From contig RFSP01000094.1 in NCBI GenBank assembly GCA_009923895.1, positions 1-7,169 on the forward strand: 7,169 nt of DNA, in the 5' to 3' direction. This DNA comes from Betaproteobacteria bacterium. Lineage in GTDB: Bacteria > Pseudomonadota > Gammaproteobacteria > Burkholderiales > Burkholderiaceae_C. Below are positions 7,001 through 7,169 of the stretch, one piece after another. A model generated the notes under the pieces. The model ran no database searches. It was not told the origin of the DNA and saw only the letters and a program-made list of their open reading frames with translations. Every line of letters starts with the position of its first letter. Within the stretch, counting starts at the first letter, position 1. The position numbers and the translations under genes are program-made.

Positions 7001-7169
7001 CAGCAGAGTACTTGGTCAGTGCCGATCAAATTCAAATCAAGATGGCGCAAGGGGCCAAGCCGGGTGAGGGCGGGCAACTGCCGGGCGGCAAGGTCAGTGA
7101 GTACATTGGCTTTTTGCGTTACTCGGTACCCGGCGTGGGACTGATCAGTCCGCCACCGCACCATGACAT
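4036..7169 (+). CDS. gltB: Glutamate synthase (GOGAT) large subunit, N-terminal 1044 residues (3' end outside window)
   Basis: GltB with GltD transfers the amide nitrogen of glutamine to 2-oxoglutarate, giving two glutamates; with glutamine synthetase it is the main ammonia-assimilation route. Residues 1-31 are a propeptide whose removal exposes Cys32 (DACGVGF), the nucleophile of the class II glutamine amidotransferase domain (about 32-430). That domain shows NLDHRGAVGAD, HQRFSTNTFPEWP (244-256), AHNGEINT (265-272) and LDRNGLRPAR. The central domain follows, with the SLNSFIGPKPNLLDI segment near residue 555. The FMN/2-oxoglutarate synthase domain begins near 870: ATGAMSLGSIS (898-908), GGKSNTGEGGEDP (923-935), MAQGAKPGEGGQLPGGKV (1003-1020). 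The frame was read codon by codon to the edge with no stop or shift. Usual length is about 1500-1580, so the 3Fe-4S cysteines and the C-terminal beta-helix domain lie outside. The 31-residue propeptide is close to known ones. gltD is expected downstream. Confidence 0.97.
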   Translation, partial: MTQSTPTPSQDLCLAEATRSGLYDPAHEHDACGVGFVAHIKGQKAHSIIEQGLKILENLDHRGAVGADKLMGDGAGILIQIPDEFYREEMAKVGIYLPPPGEYGVGMIFLPKEHASRLACEQELERAIRAEGQVLLGWRDVPVDREMPMSPTVRAKEPVIRQVFIGRGPDVIVPDALERKLYVIRKTASAAIQALKLTHSREYYVPSMSCRTVIYKGLLLADQVGQYYRDLADPRTVSALALVHQRFSTNTFPEWPLAHPYRMVAHNGEINTVKGNFNWMRAREGVMKSPVLGDDLKKLYPISFEHQSDTATFDNALELLTMAGYPLAHAAMMMIPEAWEQHEQMDPRRRAFYEYHAAMIEPWDGPAAMVFTDGKQIGATLDRNGLRPARYLVTDDDLVVMASETGVLPITQGRILKKWRLQPGKMFLIDFEQGRIVDDEELKNQFAFAKPYRQWIENVRVKLDDIELPATPQVAPGESLLDRQQAFGYTQEDWKFLLSPMASQGEEAIGSMGNDSPLAVLSSKDKPLYNYFKQLFAQVTNPPIDPIREAIVMSLNSFIGPKPNLLDINAVNPPMRLEVTQPVLDFDDMARLRAIEKHTDAKFRSYELDITYPLEWGHEGVEAKLASLCAESVDAIRGGHNILIITDRGLNRSQVAIPALLALSAVHHHLVREGLRTTAGLVVETGSAREVHHFAVLAGYGAEAVHPYLAMETLAQMHRDLPGDLSAEKAIYNYIKAIGKGLSKIMSKMGVSTYMSYCGAQLFEAIGLEKRFVDKYFRGTASQVEGIGIFEVAEEALRMHRAAFGDDPVLAQALDAGGEYAWRVRGEEHMWTPDAIAKLQHSARSGRFDTYKEYAQIVNDQSKRHMTLRGLFEFKVDPTKAIPLDEVEPASEIVKRFATGAMSLGSISTEAHATLAVAMNRIGGKSNTGEGGEDPARYRNELKGIKIASGTRVSDVIGKRVVEADIELQEGDSLRSKIKQVASGRFGVTAEYLVSADQIQIKMAQGAKPGEGGQLPGGKVSEYIGFLRYSVPGVGLISPPPHHD

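Noticed and set aside
1..7169. CRISPR array, tRNA, rRNA, toxin-antitoxin or defence system
   Set aside because: No regularly spaced repeats, cloverleaf-like sequence or recognisable defence or toxin protein was seen; the window is almost fully taken up by pilQ, aroK, aroB, the RAYT-like gene and gltB.

Overview
The window reads as a chromosomal stretch from a betaproteobacterium of the order Burkholderiales, most likely Comamonadaceae. The evidence is the gene order pilQ-aroK-aroB-...-gltB, the high-GC codon use and the protein sequences. This is inference; no database search was possible. All genes lie on the + strand.

Region 1 (2-3001) is a tightly packed cluster. It holds the 3' part of pilQ (outer-membrane secretin of type IV pili), then aroK (shikimate kinase), which overlaps pilQ by 4 bases, then aroB (3-dehydroquinate synthase) 31 bases later. 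AroB and AroK catalyse steps 2 and 5 of the shikimate route to chorismate and aromatic amino acids. All their recognisable catalytic residues are present.

Region 2 (3008-3715) is a full-length gene of the REP-associated tyrosine transposase (RAYT, Y1/HUH) family, starting 6 bases after the aroB stop. Its fold signatures and basic C-terminal tail remain. However, the first histidine of the HUH motif and the catalytic tyrosine both appear to be replaced by valine, so it is probably an inactive or repurposed relative. In many Burkholderiales dgt lies between aroB and gltB (recalled, not checked); no dgt is present here.

Region 3 (3716-4035) is a 320-base non-coding stretch. It contains an imperfect palindrome resembling RAYT-associated repeats (3881-3900), a possible hairpin with a GGGG/CCCC core (3816-3847), a 7-base direct repeat with 10-base period, and a 14-base near-perfect tandem repeat just before gltB.

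Region 4 (4036-7169) is the first 1044 codons of gltB, the large subunit of glutamate synthase (GOGAT). It is intact to the window edge, with the processed N-terminal cysteine at residue 32.

Most of the window is ordinary housekeeping sequence. I see no new multi-gene system. The best lead is the catalytically degenerate RAYT gene and the repeat-like sequence beside it.
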